From a virus, in IMG/VR virus record IMGVR_UViG_3300037246_002669, positions 30,913 through 94,912 of that record: DNA of 64,000 bases. The stretch is one strand, 5' to 3'. The notes under the pieces were generated by a model. It did not search any database, was not told the DNA's origin, and worked only from the letters and a program-made list of their open reading frames with translations. Below are positions 18,243-27,942 of the stretch, piece by piece. Within the stretch, counting starts at the first letter, position 1. Each line of letters begins with the position of its first letter. The position numbers were made by a program, and so were the translations under genes.

Positions 18243-18854
18243 CTACTCTTCCTCGGCGGCACCAACTGCAAATTGATAAGTGGTTTGTTTGTACTTTTCA
18301 CCCTGGTCAGGAATTATCTGGCGCACTACCAGCAAAGCAGTAGCATCATACTCGTCCGGCAATACGGTAGGTTTGGGGTCGAATATCACCATAATGGCAG
18401 TTGCCCTGGTCAGATAGGTTACTTTTACAATGCCTGTTACTACTGATGAAGTATTCGCAACCACAGAATTTGCGACAGCGTCATACAAAATGGGAGGTTG
18501 TGGCCGCATAGGTTCACAGCCAGTTATAACTTCTCCGATCCATTCCATGGAAGTAGGAGGTTCGAATGGTACTTGTGTTAATTCTCCTCCAGTTCCCTGA
18601 GTGATAGCGACTACTTCCTCAACTAATACTCCGGACGTGTACAGAATCCTGGCGGTTCCTCCTATCAGACTAACTTGCACAGGAGTGGCAAGTGGGGTTG
18701 TGTACAAGACCTCATATTCAACACCATCCACATAAGGACCTTCGACAGTAGGTTCGAGTGACGTGTGAATTTCATCTACTGTCAGAACCCCATCATCAAC
18801 TTCGATGACTGTCTTTCTAAACACTACAGTAGTTACATCGGTAATCTTTGCCAT
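18243..18854 (-). CDS. Beta-rich tail protein, unknown
   Basis: 203 residues (MAKITDVTTVVFRKTV). It alternates hydrophobic strands and has EWIGEVITGCEP, echoed by YEWIGDN in the next gene downstream, so the two may be distant paralogues. It lies in the run of tail-tip genes between the giant Ig-like protein and the hub-like protein. No catalytic motif is seen. Confidence 0.65.
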   Translation of the reverse strand: MAKITDVTTVVFRKTVIEVDDGVLTVDEIHTSLEPTVEGPYVDGVEYEVLYTTPLATPVQVSLIGGTARILYTSGVLVEEVVAITQGTGGELTQVPFEPPTSMEWIGEVITGCEPMRPQPPILYDAVANSVVANTSSVVTGIVKVTYLTRATAIMVIFDPKPTVLPDEYDATALLVVRQIIPDQGEKYKQTTYQFAVGAAEEE

Positions 18855-18862
18855 GACAGTAT

Positions 18863-19405
18863 CTACCCTCCGATTACCATAACGATCACTGTAAACTCAT
18901 CTTGCGATTTAGTTGAAATGGATAAAGAGTAGCGGGAGAAAGCGGCTTTATAATTTAAATCCAGTACTCCCAGGGCCGACTTGGAAGCAGTCACAGTGGT
19001 CCCTTCAGTGGCAATGGCCCCAAGGTTATCCCCGATCCATTCATAGTCTACAACCGACTTTATCGGTTTGGTAGCCGATACAGAATTAACCCCGGAAGTA
19101 GTTGTAAACTGCAGTGTGTCATTGGAGGCAGCCAGTCCTCCCTCCCCCGTCACTCCACTCCCTTCGGAACGGATTGCACCCGGATCAGTGCTACTCACAC
19201 TTGTCTTGATGACGATAGGCATATCTGCAGGGTATTTATATACACGAAAATACGCCTTCTCCCCGTAAAGGAATGTACTTTTTTCCTCTCCGTAGATTTC
19301 AATATGTTTTTCCGCGTCCAGTTCCACCACCAGTATTTGACCTTCTTCCAATGTTGTGGTACCGAACGTTACGACTATACTCTGTTTTGCCCCTATATCA
19401 ACCAT
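18863..19405 (-). CDS. Beta-rich tail protein, possible paralogue of upstream gene
   Basis: 180 residues (MVDIGAKQSIVVTFG). It has Ig-like strand periodicity, a Gly/Ser/Thr-rich middle (SEGSGVTGEGGLAASND) and the YEWIGDN segment resembling EWIGEV of its neighbour. The start overlaps the end of the 85-residue gene by 8 bases. Probable tail-tip component. Confidence 0.65.
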   Translation of the reverse strand: MVDIGAKQSIVVTFGTTTLEEGQILVVELDAEKHIEIYGEEKSTFLYGEKAYFRVYKYPADMPIVIKTSVSSTDPGAIRSEGSGVTGEGGLAASNDTLQFTTTSGVNSVSATKPIKSVVDYEWIGDNLGAIATEGTTVTASKSALGVLDLNYKAAFSRYSLSISTKSQDEFTVIVMVIGG

Positions 19406-19655
19406 CGATTATGACCTCCATTTTGGCATTTTGAGACGCCAAAGATAGCACATTAAGAATCACATTCTCGCCCCCCACAACCAGTGCATAGGTAACTTCT
19501 GAATTAACTGAGATCTTCTCATAAGATCTCGCTATTGTCAAACTGGTTCCAGTACGAATCCTGTACCGAAGGTTTCCTATATCTCCCTCAACAACTCCAG
19601 TGTGTACTTGCCGACTGTTCGGGGAATCATTTACTAAGAAGTCTATACCTGCCAT
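19398..19655 (-). CDS. 85-residue tail-tip associated protein, unknown
   Basis: MAGIDFLVNDSPNSRQ start, overlapping the hub-like gene by 13 bases. It is a small beta protein (LRYRIRTGTSLTIARSYEKI, NVILNVLSLAS). Tight coupling to the larger tail genes on both sides supports it being real and a virion component. Confidence 0.65.
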   Translation of the reverse strand: MAGIDFLVNDSPNSRQVHTGVVEGDIGNLRYRIRTGTSLTIARSYEKISVNSEVTYALVVGGENVILNVLSLASQNAKMEVIIDG

Positions 19656-21589
19656 TGTGTCACCTCCATAGTATGCAGTACTTTCGGTCCTGTTATCGCG
19701 ACGACTACACTTTTTACCTGAAAGTTCCCCAATGCGGATATTTCGGCATCGTCTACGTGAACTATGTCCCCGTCCATTATTGAGATTTCGTAAGGGGCAG
19801 AAATAGATACAGTCTTCCGGTCATACCTGACAGTATCCAGGGCAGCAGTACCTGCAACCACTGCAATGGCTGGAGCGGCCAACAATTCATCATGAAGGGG
19901 CGGAGCTGCCACATCCCCCGGGGGAATTGTAACATTCAGCGCCACATCTGTTTCTCCTGAAATACTCAATACTGCTAAAAGAACTTCCACTGAATGACCC
20001 GTCAGGAGAAGGCGTTCGTACTCAGTGGTGTAAGTCAACTTGCACACTCCGTCTTGATTGTCAGGAATGGCGATTTCTCTACTGTTCACATTAAAAACTG
20101 GTTGGCCGTACTGCTTACCGAACCACTCCACTCCCCCAGGTTCAAGAGTTTTTATCGGTCGGGTAGTTTCGCCAATGCCATTCCGGACTATGACAGTCTC
20201 ATCCTCAATTTCTTCGATGAGTCCGCTCCCGAGACCCTGAACTGTCCCATCGGTGACAAACTGCACCGGGCCTCCAGGTGGACGATTGCCTGCCCAATAT
20301 AGGCGCACGTGCGTAGGTTCCCCCACATCAGGACTTTCTTCCTCTATTCGGTAATCTGGCAACTCAATCGCTGTTGTCTGACGAGATACTTCAATCGTGT
20401 TTGCCCCTGTCCCTCTTTCGTAATCAGTGGACACAGTTATCATGTTGGATCTGTCATATCGGGCAACTGCAGCAGTCGTGGGAATATGGATGGGCCGGGC
20501 AGTAAATTTACTTCTCACAATTAAAGTGCCGTCTGGTTGTGAACGAACAACGGCACCAATGGCTTCCGCAATTTCTGAAATTCCGGCAAGTGGTTGCCCG
20601 TTATATGAATAAGTTTGAGGAAGTACCCAATCTTCGCAATCCCATACAATGACTACGGGGTCCATTCCCGAATTATCGTTCAACAGAGTGGTAGCCACTG
20701 CACTTGCGAGTGCGGGAACTTCCAATGCCAAGGCAATTTCTTCGCGGTAGGGAGCATCCCATAATGCAGACTTACTTCTTCCCCACAAACTGAATAGATC
20801 CTCGGTACCATGTTGGTCTTCCAGTATGTAATCGTACACTTCCTCATTCAATATAATTTGGAGAGTATGCGCCCCCTCCGTAAGACTACTTTTCCGGAAC
20901 AGGTCACTGGAAATAGAAGCCAGTTCTATTTGATTGTGGATGTCGTCTTCGGTGAAGGACATGGACATGGATGTCACTTGATTTGTGATGTCCCCTCCGT
21001 CCAGTAATATACTCCATGTAACATTCGGGGTAATAGGGATCACGTTTTGCAGGGCATTTATACTTCGCCGAGTACCTGAGATATAATCCACTAATGCCAG
21101 ATCATTAAGATGACTGAATATGTTAGATATGGGATTGCCGGACATTGCATTCCTGAACTCATGGATACCCCCGACACCTTCTGATAGTGTCAGCAGCGAA
21201 GACTTCAGCCCGGTTAATTCCCCTGATAGGTTATTTGCAATAAATTGCAAATTTCCAATAGGATCTCCCTTCAGAAGAGAGGACATTACCAGTTCAATTC
21301 CAGTAATGGCTTCCGATAGTTTATTAATGTGTACTTGTTGTCCGGAAAGATCTCCGGAAAGGGAACTTCTTATGACACGATCTCCGGAAACAGGATCGCC
21401 GTATAGTAGAGAATTGATCGCCTTGCGAAAACTACCAGTGGCCTCCAATAGACCAAGGGGGATAGATTGGTTCCCCTGCAATCCAAATCCTACCATAATT
21501 ACAGGGGAGCCACTGGTTCCTAAAGGTCGGAACACTATACGACTTCCCGTGTACTGTTCACCTGTATTGAATAAAAGTACAAGGGACAT
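19643..21589 (-). CDS. Tail hub / tail-tip protein
   Basis: 648 residues. The first 190 hold repeated short units (DPVSGDRVIRSSLSGDLSG, DPIGNLQFIANNLSGELTG), a coiled or beta-helical linker. Residues about 195-330 (WSILLDGGDITNQVTSMSMSF, TLQIILNEEVYDYIL) and ISEIAEAIGAVVRSQPDGTLIVRSKF resemble the baseplate-hub type domains found downstream of tape measures in siphoviruses. The C-terminal part is beta-rich. A TTGCAA palindrome lies inside its coding sequence. Confidence 0.7.
   Translation of the reverse strand: MSLVLLFNTGEQYTGSRIVFRPLGTSGSPVIMVGFGLQGNQSIPLGLLEATGSFRKAINSLLYGDPVSGDRVIRSSLSGDLSGQQVHINKLSEAITGIELVMSSLLKGDPIGNLQFIANNLSGELTGLKSSLLTLSEGVGGIHEFRNAMSGNPISNIFSHLNDLALVDYISGTRRSINALQNVIPITPNVTWSILLDGGDITNQVTSMSMSFTEDDIHNQIELASISSDLFRKSSLTEGAHTLQIILNEEVYDYILEDQHGTEDLFSLWGRSKSALWDAPYREEIALALEVPALASAVATTLLNDNSGMDPVVIVWDCEDWVLPQTYSYNGQPLAGISEIAEAIGAVVRSQPDGTLIVRSKFTARPIHIPTTAAVARYDRSNMITVSTDYERGTGANTIEVSRQTTAIELPDYRIEEESPDVGEPTHVRLYWAGNRPPGGPVQFVTDGTVQGLGSGLIEEIEDETVIVRNGIGETTRPIKTLEPGGVEWFGKQYGQPVFNVNSREIAIPDNQDGVCKLTYTTEYERLLLTGHSVEVLLAVLSISGETDVALNVTIPPGDVAAPPLHDELLAAPAIAVVAGTAALDTVRYDRKTVSISAPYEISIMDGDIVHVDDAEISALGNFQVKSVVVAITGPKVLHTMEVTQWQV
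21233..21252. repeat. Dispersed TTGCAA palindrome, copy 4, inside a gene
   Basis: Perfect palindrome within the hub gene, where it encodes NLQFIAN. Its retention inside coding sequence suggests a role beyond local promoter control. Confidence 0.88.
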
Positions 21590-21601
21590 ATTGAGTTCTC
21601 C

Positions 21602-23026
21602 TTACTCTGCGTACCATCCAGCTACGGTCAAGTTGTCAGGTTCGGCACCTGTGCCTGCAGGGACATCTTCCTTCCACCAAATAGGCAAGGCTGCAGGACT
21701 GGTGGTGAATGTCACGGTATCACCTTCAAGCCACGTTCCACCCCATACTGCAGAAAGTACTGTGAAATATGGGGTTCCTGATTCGGGATTATTGGGAGCG
21801 AAATTGGAGCCGGTACTTCCAGACCCCACACTTCCTGATTTGATGCCAGCACATGAGAAGGTACTACCCGTCAGAAAAGTGAGCGTGAAATCATCCTGTT
21901 CCGTTCCCTTGTTACTCAGCGTCAAGGGATTCGTGGTATCGTCGAAAGTTCCGGAGGCAGAAGTCACTACCCCGGAGGTTACTTCCGGAGACAACTCCGC
22001 CTGGGAGACACATCCAGCAACAAAGGTGTCCGCGATGTCGTAACTGCCAGCTACCTGTGCGGCCAGTTCCACGATGACATCATTGGTGGCAGGAGTGTAC
22101 AGAAAGCAGTTCTCACGATATGTGACCACTACATCCGAGGCACTGTCGGGAGCGGCCAGCCAATTGATATCGACGGTCCATACTCCTGTCGCCATATTCA
22201 ACTGTCCTGCATCACAGTATCCGGAGCACAACCCGTTGTGATCCACGTTCACGGTTTTCTCCACCGCCCCGATAGTGGCAGTAACAACCGGGAGACTCCC
22301 TTCCTGCGTGCATACTCCGTTGGTCACATTGGCCAAGGTGGTTAGCGGAAGGTTTGTGGTGGCACCATTTCCAGTGGCAATCACTTCTCCAACGGTTTCC
22401 TTTTCCGCCAACTGAATCCACTCCTCGTCGGCGGAAGCATGAAAAGTCATCACCATATCGTTCCCGATATAAATACCGTTGGGATAAGTGATATCGTCCG
22501 TCTGCGCAATTTTGAGCCATGTGTCCACGGTGTACTGTACTGAATCTCCTGCTCGCACACCGGAATCGATAGTCTGTCCCGTCAAAAACTTGTTACTGAG
22601 ATGGACGATGCCTCCATTGGTAAATTCCGCATCGTTATTTTCCATAGTAAGGGAAAGGGAGGACTCCCCTCCCTCTAAGGCAACTTTTAAAATGCCTGTC
22701 CCTACCCATGTATAGTTCCCGGTGGCCAAATCTGCCTGGGTGTCCGTATGGGTGCCCCTTGCCTGCAGAAAGGAGTCCCCGCCGTTGGACTTCATTTCCT
22801 GAAAGTACAGAGGATCATAAGCGGGGTCGTCATCTGCATTTTCATTTGTCATAAATTCCTTGCGATAGCGGTCGAGCCCGGCGATTCGCTGTGCTTTGGA
22901 TACTCTCGGAAACAAGGAATGCCGAGCACCGGATATAACTTCCGATCGTGATTTTCTCCCGCCATTTGAAGCGGAATCCGTGACCACTTCTGACTTGTAA
23001 AATTTGATGTCACTCGCAGTTAACAT
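21602..23026 (-). CDS. Tail protein downstream of tape measure
   Basis: 474 residues starting MLTASDIKFYKSEV, chosen because TGGAGG precedes this ATG by 8 bases. A polar N-terminal region (RKSRSEVISGARHSLFPRVSKAQRIAG) is followed by beta-rich domains with aromatic residues (WLKIAQTDDITYPNGIYIGND) and a Gly/Ser-rich segment (GSVGSGSTGSNF). By position it is a distal tail or baseplate-like structural protein; I do not recognise the exact family. Confidence 0.7.
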   Translation of the reverse strand: MLTASDIKFYKSEVVTDSASNGGRKSRSEVISGARHSLFPRVSKAQRIAGLDRYRKEFMTNENADDDPAYDPLYFQEMKSNGGDSFLQARGTHTDTQADLATGNYTWVGTGILKVALEGGESSLSLTMENNDAEFTNGGIVHLSNKFLTGQTIDSGVRAGDSVQYTVDTWLKIAQTDDITYPNGIYIGNDMVMTFHASADEEWIQLAEKETVGEVIATGNGATTNLPLTTLANVTNGVCTQEGSLPVVTATIGAVEKTVNVDHNGLCSGYCDAGQLNMATGVWTVDINWLAAPDSASDVVVTYRENCFLYTPATNDVIVELAAQVAGSYDIADTFVAGCVSQAELSPEVTSGVVTSASGTFDDTTNPLTLSNKGTEQDDFTLTFLTGSTFSCAGIKSGSVGSGSTGSNFAPNNPESGTPYFTVLSAVWGGTWLEGDTVTFTTSPAALPIWWKEDVPAGTGAEPDNLTVAGWYAE

Positions 23027-23028
23027 CG

Positions 23029-23406
23029 TTAAACCTCCATGAGTTTGAGCCATACGTTATTGTAATTATCCGTACCCTCCGGGTTTGGGCGACCTACGAC
23101 CGGATCTGCTTCGATCACAGGATGGTTTTCATGCCGAAATCTCACAGTGTAGGTTGTACCTTCATAAACTAATGAGTAGACCGCACGGGCAACACTGGCA
23201 AGTGCCCATAAACTGTCGAGAGTAGATTTGTCAATCCATCCACTGTCATTTCCTCCCAAAAGATCAATAAGAGTACCGCCCACGGAACTCTGTTCCCATA
23301 TAATCGGAGTACCATCCATCGCGGTCTCCGTTACTGCCTTTACCGGGGCAGCGCCCGTAACTGATCGGATCAGATCCGGCAGGGTTATTCCTTCCAGTGC
23401 TATCAT
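23029..23406 (-). CDS. Small tail-tip protein
   Basis: 125 residues, overlapping the tape measure stop by 4 bases. A start like MIALEGITLPD, an acidic Gly-rich centre and YTVRFRHENHPVIEADPVVGRPNP resemble small proteins encoded right after tape measures that help start tail assembly. Assignment is by position. Confidence 0.65.
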   Translation of the reverse strand: MIALEGITLPDLIRSVTGAAPVKAVTETAMDGTPIIWEQSSVGGTLIDLLGGNDSGWIDKSTLDSLWALASVARAVYSLVYEGTTYTVRFRHENHPVIEADPVVGRPNPEGTDNYNNVWLKLMEV

Positions 23407-26400
23407 CTTTTCCTCCCATTTGCCAGCCCTTTCCGTTTTAGGGCAATTCCCAGTGCTGATAATACATCAGTGTTACCTGCTACTGGATATTCGTTTCCGT
23501 CCACATGCAGTTTCATTATCCCCATGTTTTGCAGTTCAGGAATCTCCACAGAAGTGGCACGATTAGAAGTCGGGGCCATTGCCAGTGCGGGTACTTTAAC
23601 GTCCGGAATATTAAAGGCAGGAGTAAGGGGACCTCCTTCTCGTAATTTCATTATTCCTGGAAATTGACTTGCAGATACGGCCATCCTGTTGAGCATGTCA
23701 AAGAATCCCATACCGTATCGTCTAACAGCTTCTTTCCGAATCATGAACTCCCCGGATTCCCCAAGAAACGGAATCTTGTCGCCCCCGCCATAGCCGCCCC
23801 CGGTCTTTCCTCCTCCGGTAATGTCCCGCCCTGTGGAAAGTGGTCCACCAGTTTTCAAGCCGGTAGGTTTACCTGTTGTCTTGTACCTTGTGGTGATAGT
23901 GATGGTTTTACTCCGCAGTCCGTCAATTTCTCGTTTCAACTTTCTCAGGGTAGTTAGAATATTGGAAGGAGTCAGAACCACCCTGACACGAGAAGTACTA
24001 TTTTGAGGGAGAGCGCGAATCAGTTTCTTCAACTCCTTAACTTTTTCAGAACCGGTGGTCTCTGCAACAACGTCAATAGACCTGTCCATAACGGACAGGA
24101 TAAGTTCCTGCAGGTACTCTACATCGTCATCTCCTCGCACGTTAGCAACTACGGCAATTTCCTTTCCATCCGGAAGATCATCTATAAGGGTTTTCGCCTG
24201 TTTGAGATCATCTTCACCGTCCACCCTGATATCGACAGCAACTTCTGCATCTTCGATATCGTCGAGTTGGTTCGCCACTTCCTTAAGAGTCTTTGTAACC
24301 TCCCTTCCGTCCACATTAATTTTCAGTTTCTCGCCGGTCACGCTATCGGTGAATTCTTTATATTTTCCCTTAATCTCATCAAGTTTTTCGATAAGAGGTT
24401 TCTCGGAAGAGGCAGTGCCAGTAAATTCAATAACTGCCTTTAGATCTTTTTCCTCCAGGGACTTGTGAAGTGCAGTGATCTCACTCATGGCCTTTTCGAA
24501 ATCTTCTATGGAAACCCGGACCTCCACATCGCTGAGTTTCTTCGACATCTCATCCCATTTGGCCATGATTTTATTGGCGGCAGATTCAAAAGCCTCCGCG
24601 CCTTCTTCTGCGGCTTTCTTCTGCGGTTGCAGTACATTGACAAGGATCTCTTCCCGAAGAACTTTGTACTGTCTGATTGCTTTCTCGTTGTTGATTTCCA
24701 GAGGCACGACAACGGTATCTGTGCCTTCTTTGATTTCCGTTGCCTGTTGCATGATCAGGTTCTGGACTTTGTTGTAGTACTGTTGGGCAATTTGGAAATC
24801 TTTAGCAGCCGCAAGTTTACGGGCCTGAGTAGTAAGACGGGCGATCTCTTTTTCCCTACTTGCATACTGTTCTACATCGGTCATGGTACGGCGTTTGTAT
24901 TCCTGGATGGAAGTTTCCGTTGATAGGTTGAAGGAAGCAATAACCTCGCCAAGTTTCTCGGCTACCTTTTTGTAATTCTCGGCAGCCTTCATCGCCTCTT
25001 TGTAGGATTTAACAGCTTGCTTTTCGAATGACTTCAACCCTTCTTCCACATTCATCAGCGGTTTGTTCAGGTCACCTACTGCACCACCCGCCTTCTCCAC
25101 TTCTTTTTGCATTTCGATGAAAGCTCTTCTCAGCGGATCTGCCAAATCTGCCAAACCAGGGAAGGCGGAAACCAGTTGGATAAAGTCCTCAACGTTGTCA
25201 GTGAGATCTATGTTCCCAATTTTTACTCCCTGTTTTACAAAGTCTTCTGCAAAACGATTTATGGCAGCCTGTGCAGCTTCGGGTCGGTTGTTGAATTCGT
25301 CCCAGTAAGCAGAGATTTCACCCTTGGAACCCATGATCTGCAATTTTACCTGCGCAAGTTTGTCTCCCAACGTACCTACGGTCTTGCCGGTTCTCGTACC
25401 ACTCTCCGATACTTCCCGCAACTTTTCTGCCAGTAACTCAGCAGCAGCCGCGCCTTCTTGGAACTGTACTCTACCAAGAACAGTTTCATACTCTTCAAGG
25501 GCCTTTCCCCCATCTTTCAATTCCCCGGTAATACTGTTGATGGATGCCGCAGCGTTACTTGCAGCAACTCCAAGTGATCCTTCGGTAGTATCGGCCACCG
25601 CTATCAAATTATCACGAAGTTTTAATGCAGTGGTCCCGAATAGGACATTGTTGCCTCTCGCGATGTCAAGGGCTTTTGTGAAGGAAAGAAAAGCATCAGC
25701 AGCATCTCTCGTTTTTGCAGCCACTTTACCTTGTACTTCAATCTGTTCATCGGTACTTTTACCCAAAATGGCAAAAGCAGCAACCACTACGCCGACTGCG
25801 GCAGCAATGGCGAAAAATGGGTGAGCGATTATCAATGCCCACAGGCCAGCCAAAGCAGTCTTTACCACCGCAACTGCTCCAAGAGCGAAAGCTATCAATT
25901 TCGCCTTTAGAGCACCTATCACTAAGCCGAATGCCTGAAACATACCGGCTCCTTGAATCAGGAAAGTGAATCCCATTTCTGCTACAAGGAAAGCAAATGC
26001 CTTCTGCAGACTACCCACTGCGAGTGCCACAGTTCCAATGGATATCACAAGCAATCCCAGTCCCCCAATGAGTCCGGTTATAAGTCCCGCGATCAATGGA
26101 AACTCATTTGCCAAATCAGCCAGGAGGGACAAGAAATTTGAAATGGTGTTCATGACTTTCGATAAAACTCCGAGCAGGGGTTTACCCAAGGCAGTCAGTA
26201 ACCCGTCCAGTGCTGACTGAAACAGCGTGAAAGATCCAATCAGGTTATCTTCCATCACCATTGCCATGGTCTTCGCAGCACCGGCTGAAACATGATTTGC
26301 CACAGTGAGTTCTGTCAACTTCTCGATAGAGACTGACATTGCAAGAGCACCAGCGGCGGCAGTACGGCGGAAAATGGCAGCAGCAGATGCCAAGTCCAGG

Positions 26401-27272
26401 TTGGCATCTCCGAGTCTTCTCATCGTCTCAGTGAGATTTATAGATCCATCTGCATTTTTGGCAACGGTCACTCCCAGTTTATCCATCGCCTCTCTTGCTT
26501 TTTTGGTGGGATCGGATAGTGATATCATGATACCACGTAACTGAGTTCCTGCAGAACTTGCTTGAATACCGTTGTCACCCAGAATACCAATGGCGGCGGC
26601 AACTTCCTCCAGTGGTACTTTAGCGGCAGCAGCAGCCGGTCCTACGTAAACCATTGCTTCTGCCATTTGAGTGATATCAGTATTTGCGCTTGAAGCAGTG
26701 TTTGCAAGTACATCTACGACATGCCCCAACTCCTCCACTGGGAGTCGCATTGCTGACAAGATATTTGAGGCAATATCTGCAGCGGACGCAAGATCAAGGC
26801 CACCTGCGGCTGCAAGTTCCAGGGAAGGACCAATGGTCTTTATAACTTCATTGGCCGTAAATCCTGCCTGTCCGAGAAATCGCATACCATCTGCTGCTTC
26901 GGACGCGGAAAACTTTGTGGTCCTTCCAAGTTCTGCGGCTTTTTTGGATAGGGCATCAAATTCACGTTCAGCATCGGTGGTTACTGCCAGCACTCCTGAC
27001 ATTGACTTTTCGAAGGTGGCTGCGGCTTTAATGGGGAAAAATGCTGCGGTGGCAAGTCCGGCTCCTACAGCCACGAGGTTTCTGCCCATCGTGAGCAAAT
27101 TATCACCGGACTGCCTTAATTCGTCTATCTTCTTTTTTGCTTTGGCTGAAGAATCCCCAAAACCATCCATTCCCTTCTGAAGACCGGTGATCCTTTTCCG
27201 CAACAACTGAAGGGAACGTTCGGCTTTATCTTGCGCCGTAATAAGAAGTTCTAACTTTGCTTGAACTGTCAT
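23403..27272 (-). CDS. Tail tape measure protein (TP901 type)
   Basis: 1289 residues. The N-terminal coiled coil is followed by the TP901 core (about 85-330: FEKSMSGVLAVT, FSASEAADGMRFLGQAGFTANEV, NTDITQMAEAMVYVGPAA, GIQASSAGTQLRGIMISLSDP). A hydrophobic stretch at about 385-510 holds several membrane-inserting helices. Long coiled coils and a Lys/Arg-rich C-terminus complete it. It sets tail length and helps DNA entry. If the helix rise is 1.5 angstrom per residue, the tail would be roughly 190 nm. The start lies inside the frameshifted end of the chaperone gene. Confidence 0.93.
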   Translation of the reverse strand: MTVQAKLELLITAQDKAERSLQLLRKRITGLQKGMDGFGDSSAKAKKKIDELRQSGDNLLTMGRNLVAVGAGLATAAFFPIKAAATFEKSMSGVLAVTTDAEREFDALSKKAAELGRTTKFSASEAADGMRFLGQAGFTANEVIKTIGPSLELAAAGGLDLASAADIASNILSAMRLPVEELGHVVDVLANTASSANTDITQMAEAMVYVGPAAAAAKVPLEEVAAAIGILGDNGIQASSAGTQLRGIMISLSDPTKKAREAMDKLGVTVAKNADGSINLTETMRRLGDANLDLASAAAIFRRTAAAGALAMSVSIEKLTELTVANHVSAGAAKTMAMVMEDNLIGSFTLFQSALDGLLTALGKPLLGVLSKVMNTISNFLSLLADLANEFPLIAGLITGLIGGLGLLVISIGTVALAVGSLQKAFAFLVAEMGFTFLIQGAGMFQAFGLVIGALKAKLIAFALGAVAVVKTALAGLWALIIAHPFFAIAAAVGVVVAAFAILGKSTDEQIEVQGKVAAKTRDAADAFLSFTKALDIARGNNVLFGTTALKLRDNLIAVADTTEGSLGVAASNAAASINSITGELKDGGKALEEYETVLGRVQFQEGAAAAELLAEKLREVSESGTRTGKTVGTLGDKLAQVKLQIMGSKGEISAYWDEFNNRPEAAQAAINRFAEDFVKQGVKIGNIDLTDNVEDFIQLVSAFPGLADLADPLRRAFIEMQKEVEKAGGAVGDLNKPLMNVEEGLKSFEKQAVKSYKEAMKAAENYKKVAEKLGEVIASFNLSTETSIQEYKRRTMTDVEQYASREKEIARLTTQARKLAAAKDFQIAQQYYNKVQNLIMQQATEIKEGTDTVVVPLEINNEKAIRQYKVLREEILVNVLQPQKKAAEEGAEAFESAANKIMAKWDEMSKKLSDVEVRVSIEDFEKAMSEITALHKSLEEKDLKAVIEFTGTASSEKPLIEKLDEIKGKYKEFTDSVTGEKLKINVDGREVTKTLKEVANQLDDIEDAEVAVDIRVDGEDDLKQAKTLIDDLPDGKEIAVVANVRGDDDVEYLQELILSVMDRSIDVVAETTGSEKVKELKKLIRALPQNSTSRVRVVLTPSNILTTLRKLKREIDGLRSKTITITTRYKTTGKPTGLKTGGPLSTGRDITGGGKTGGGYGGGDKIPFLGESGEFMIRKEAVRRYGMGFFDMLNRMAVSASQFPGIMKLREGGPLTPAFNIPDVKVPALAMAPTSNRATSVEIPELQNMGIMKLHVDGNEYPVAGNTDVLSALGIALKRKGLANGRKR

Positions 27273-27866
27273 TTTTGGCCTGTCCTTTGTCTTCGGCGAC
27301 TTTATTAGCGGTGATAATCCGGGAGGATGTCAAGTGCACGAAAAGAACAAGTTGAGGAAGACTGTACTCCCGGATATCAGACAGGAAGTGGCCGTTCGAA
27401 ATAAGGAACTCTATACTTTCGGCAATTCCCCATTCGAACCCTTTGTTCCTGTTTTGCTTGCCGTCTTTTTTATGTCTTTGGTTGCGTTGTCGACCCTGAC
27501 CGTGAGATCTTCCACTACCGTCTCGATCAGGGTTGTCCAGTTTTTTATTGTTTCGTCCGTCAAGTTCATGGAAAGAAACATCTGGAAGAACTTCGGCGCA
27601 TCCGTAAAACTGATGTTCTCCACGGGATAGTCAGTGCAAAAAGGCAGAATTTCCAGGAAGGAGGCAAGTCCCTTCTGAATCATCTTATCAAGGCCCAGTC
27701 CCTGTTTCCGCAACTCCCACAATTCCTTCATCTGTGGGATCAGAGGAGCGACATGGATCAACTTTAGGGTATGCATGGTGACTTCGGTGCCATCGGCTGC
27801 GGTAAACTGGTGATCGACCGCCAGTAGAGTGGAGAGTACTGCAGTATCCTTCTTCTGGTCAGACAT
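27226..27866 (-). CDS. Predicted -1 frameshift product of the tail assembly chaperone (gpGT-like)
   Basis: A -1 shift at A_AAA_AAG (27471-27465) or A_AAG_GGT (27444-27438) joins the chaperone to an open frame with no stop until 27226. This gives about 213 residues ending with WGIAESIEFLISNGHFLS and SLPQLVLFVHL. The frame bridges to and overlaps the tape measure start, exactly as lambda gpG-T does. Both heptamers are in the correct X_XXY_YYZ register. Confidence 0.75.
27411..27866 (-). CDS. Tail assembly chaperone, unshifted form (gpG-like)
   Basis: 151 residues (MSDQKKDTAVLSTLLAVDHQF). It lies between tail tube and tape measure, where siphoviruses encode the chaperone that coats the tape measure. 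It is mostly helical, with a Lys-rich end (ATKDIKKTASKTGTK) encoded over the two slippery heptamers. TGGAGG precedes the ATG. Confidence 0.8.
   Translation of the reverse strand: MSDQKKDTAVLSTLLAVDHQFTAADGTEVTMHTLKLIHVAPLIPQMKELWELRKQGLGLDKMIQKGLASFLEILPFCTDYPVENISFTDAPKFFQMFLSMNLTDETIKNWTTLIETVVEDLTVRVDNATKDIKKTASKTGTKGSNGELPKV
27438..27471 (-). promoter_or_regulatory. Two slippery heptamers for -1 frameshifting
   Basis: A_AAA_AAG at 27471-27465 (the dnaX type) and A_AAG_GGT at 27444-27438, both in the zero frame of the chaperone gene, 21 codon-register bases apart or more. Which is used cannot be told from sequence. Confidence 0.7.
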
Positions 27867-27942
27867 ATTATGGAACCTCCATTATTAGCATTCTACATTT
27901 GCATGTAGTGCATAAGTTAATGTTACTCAAAGACTGCAAAAA

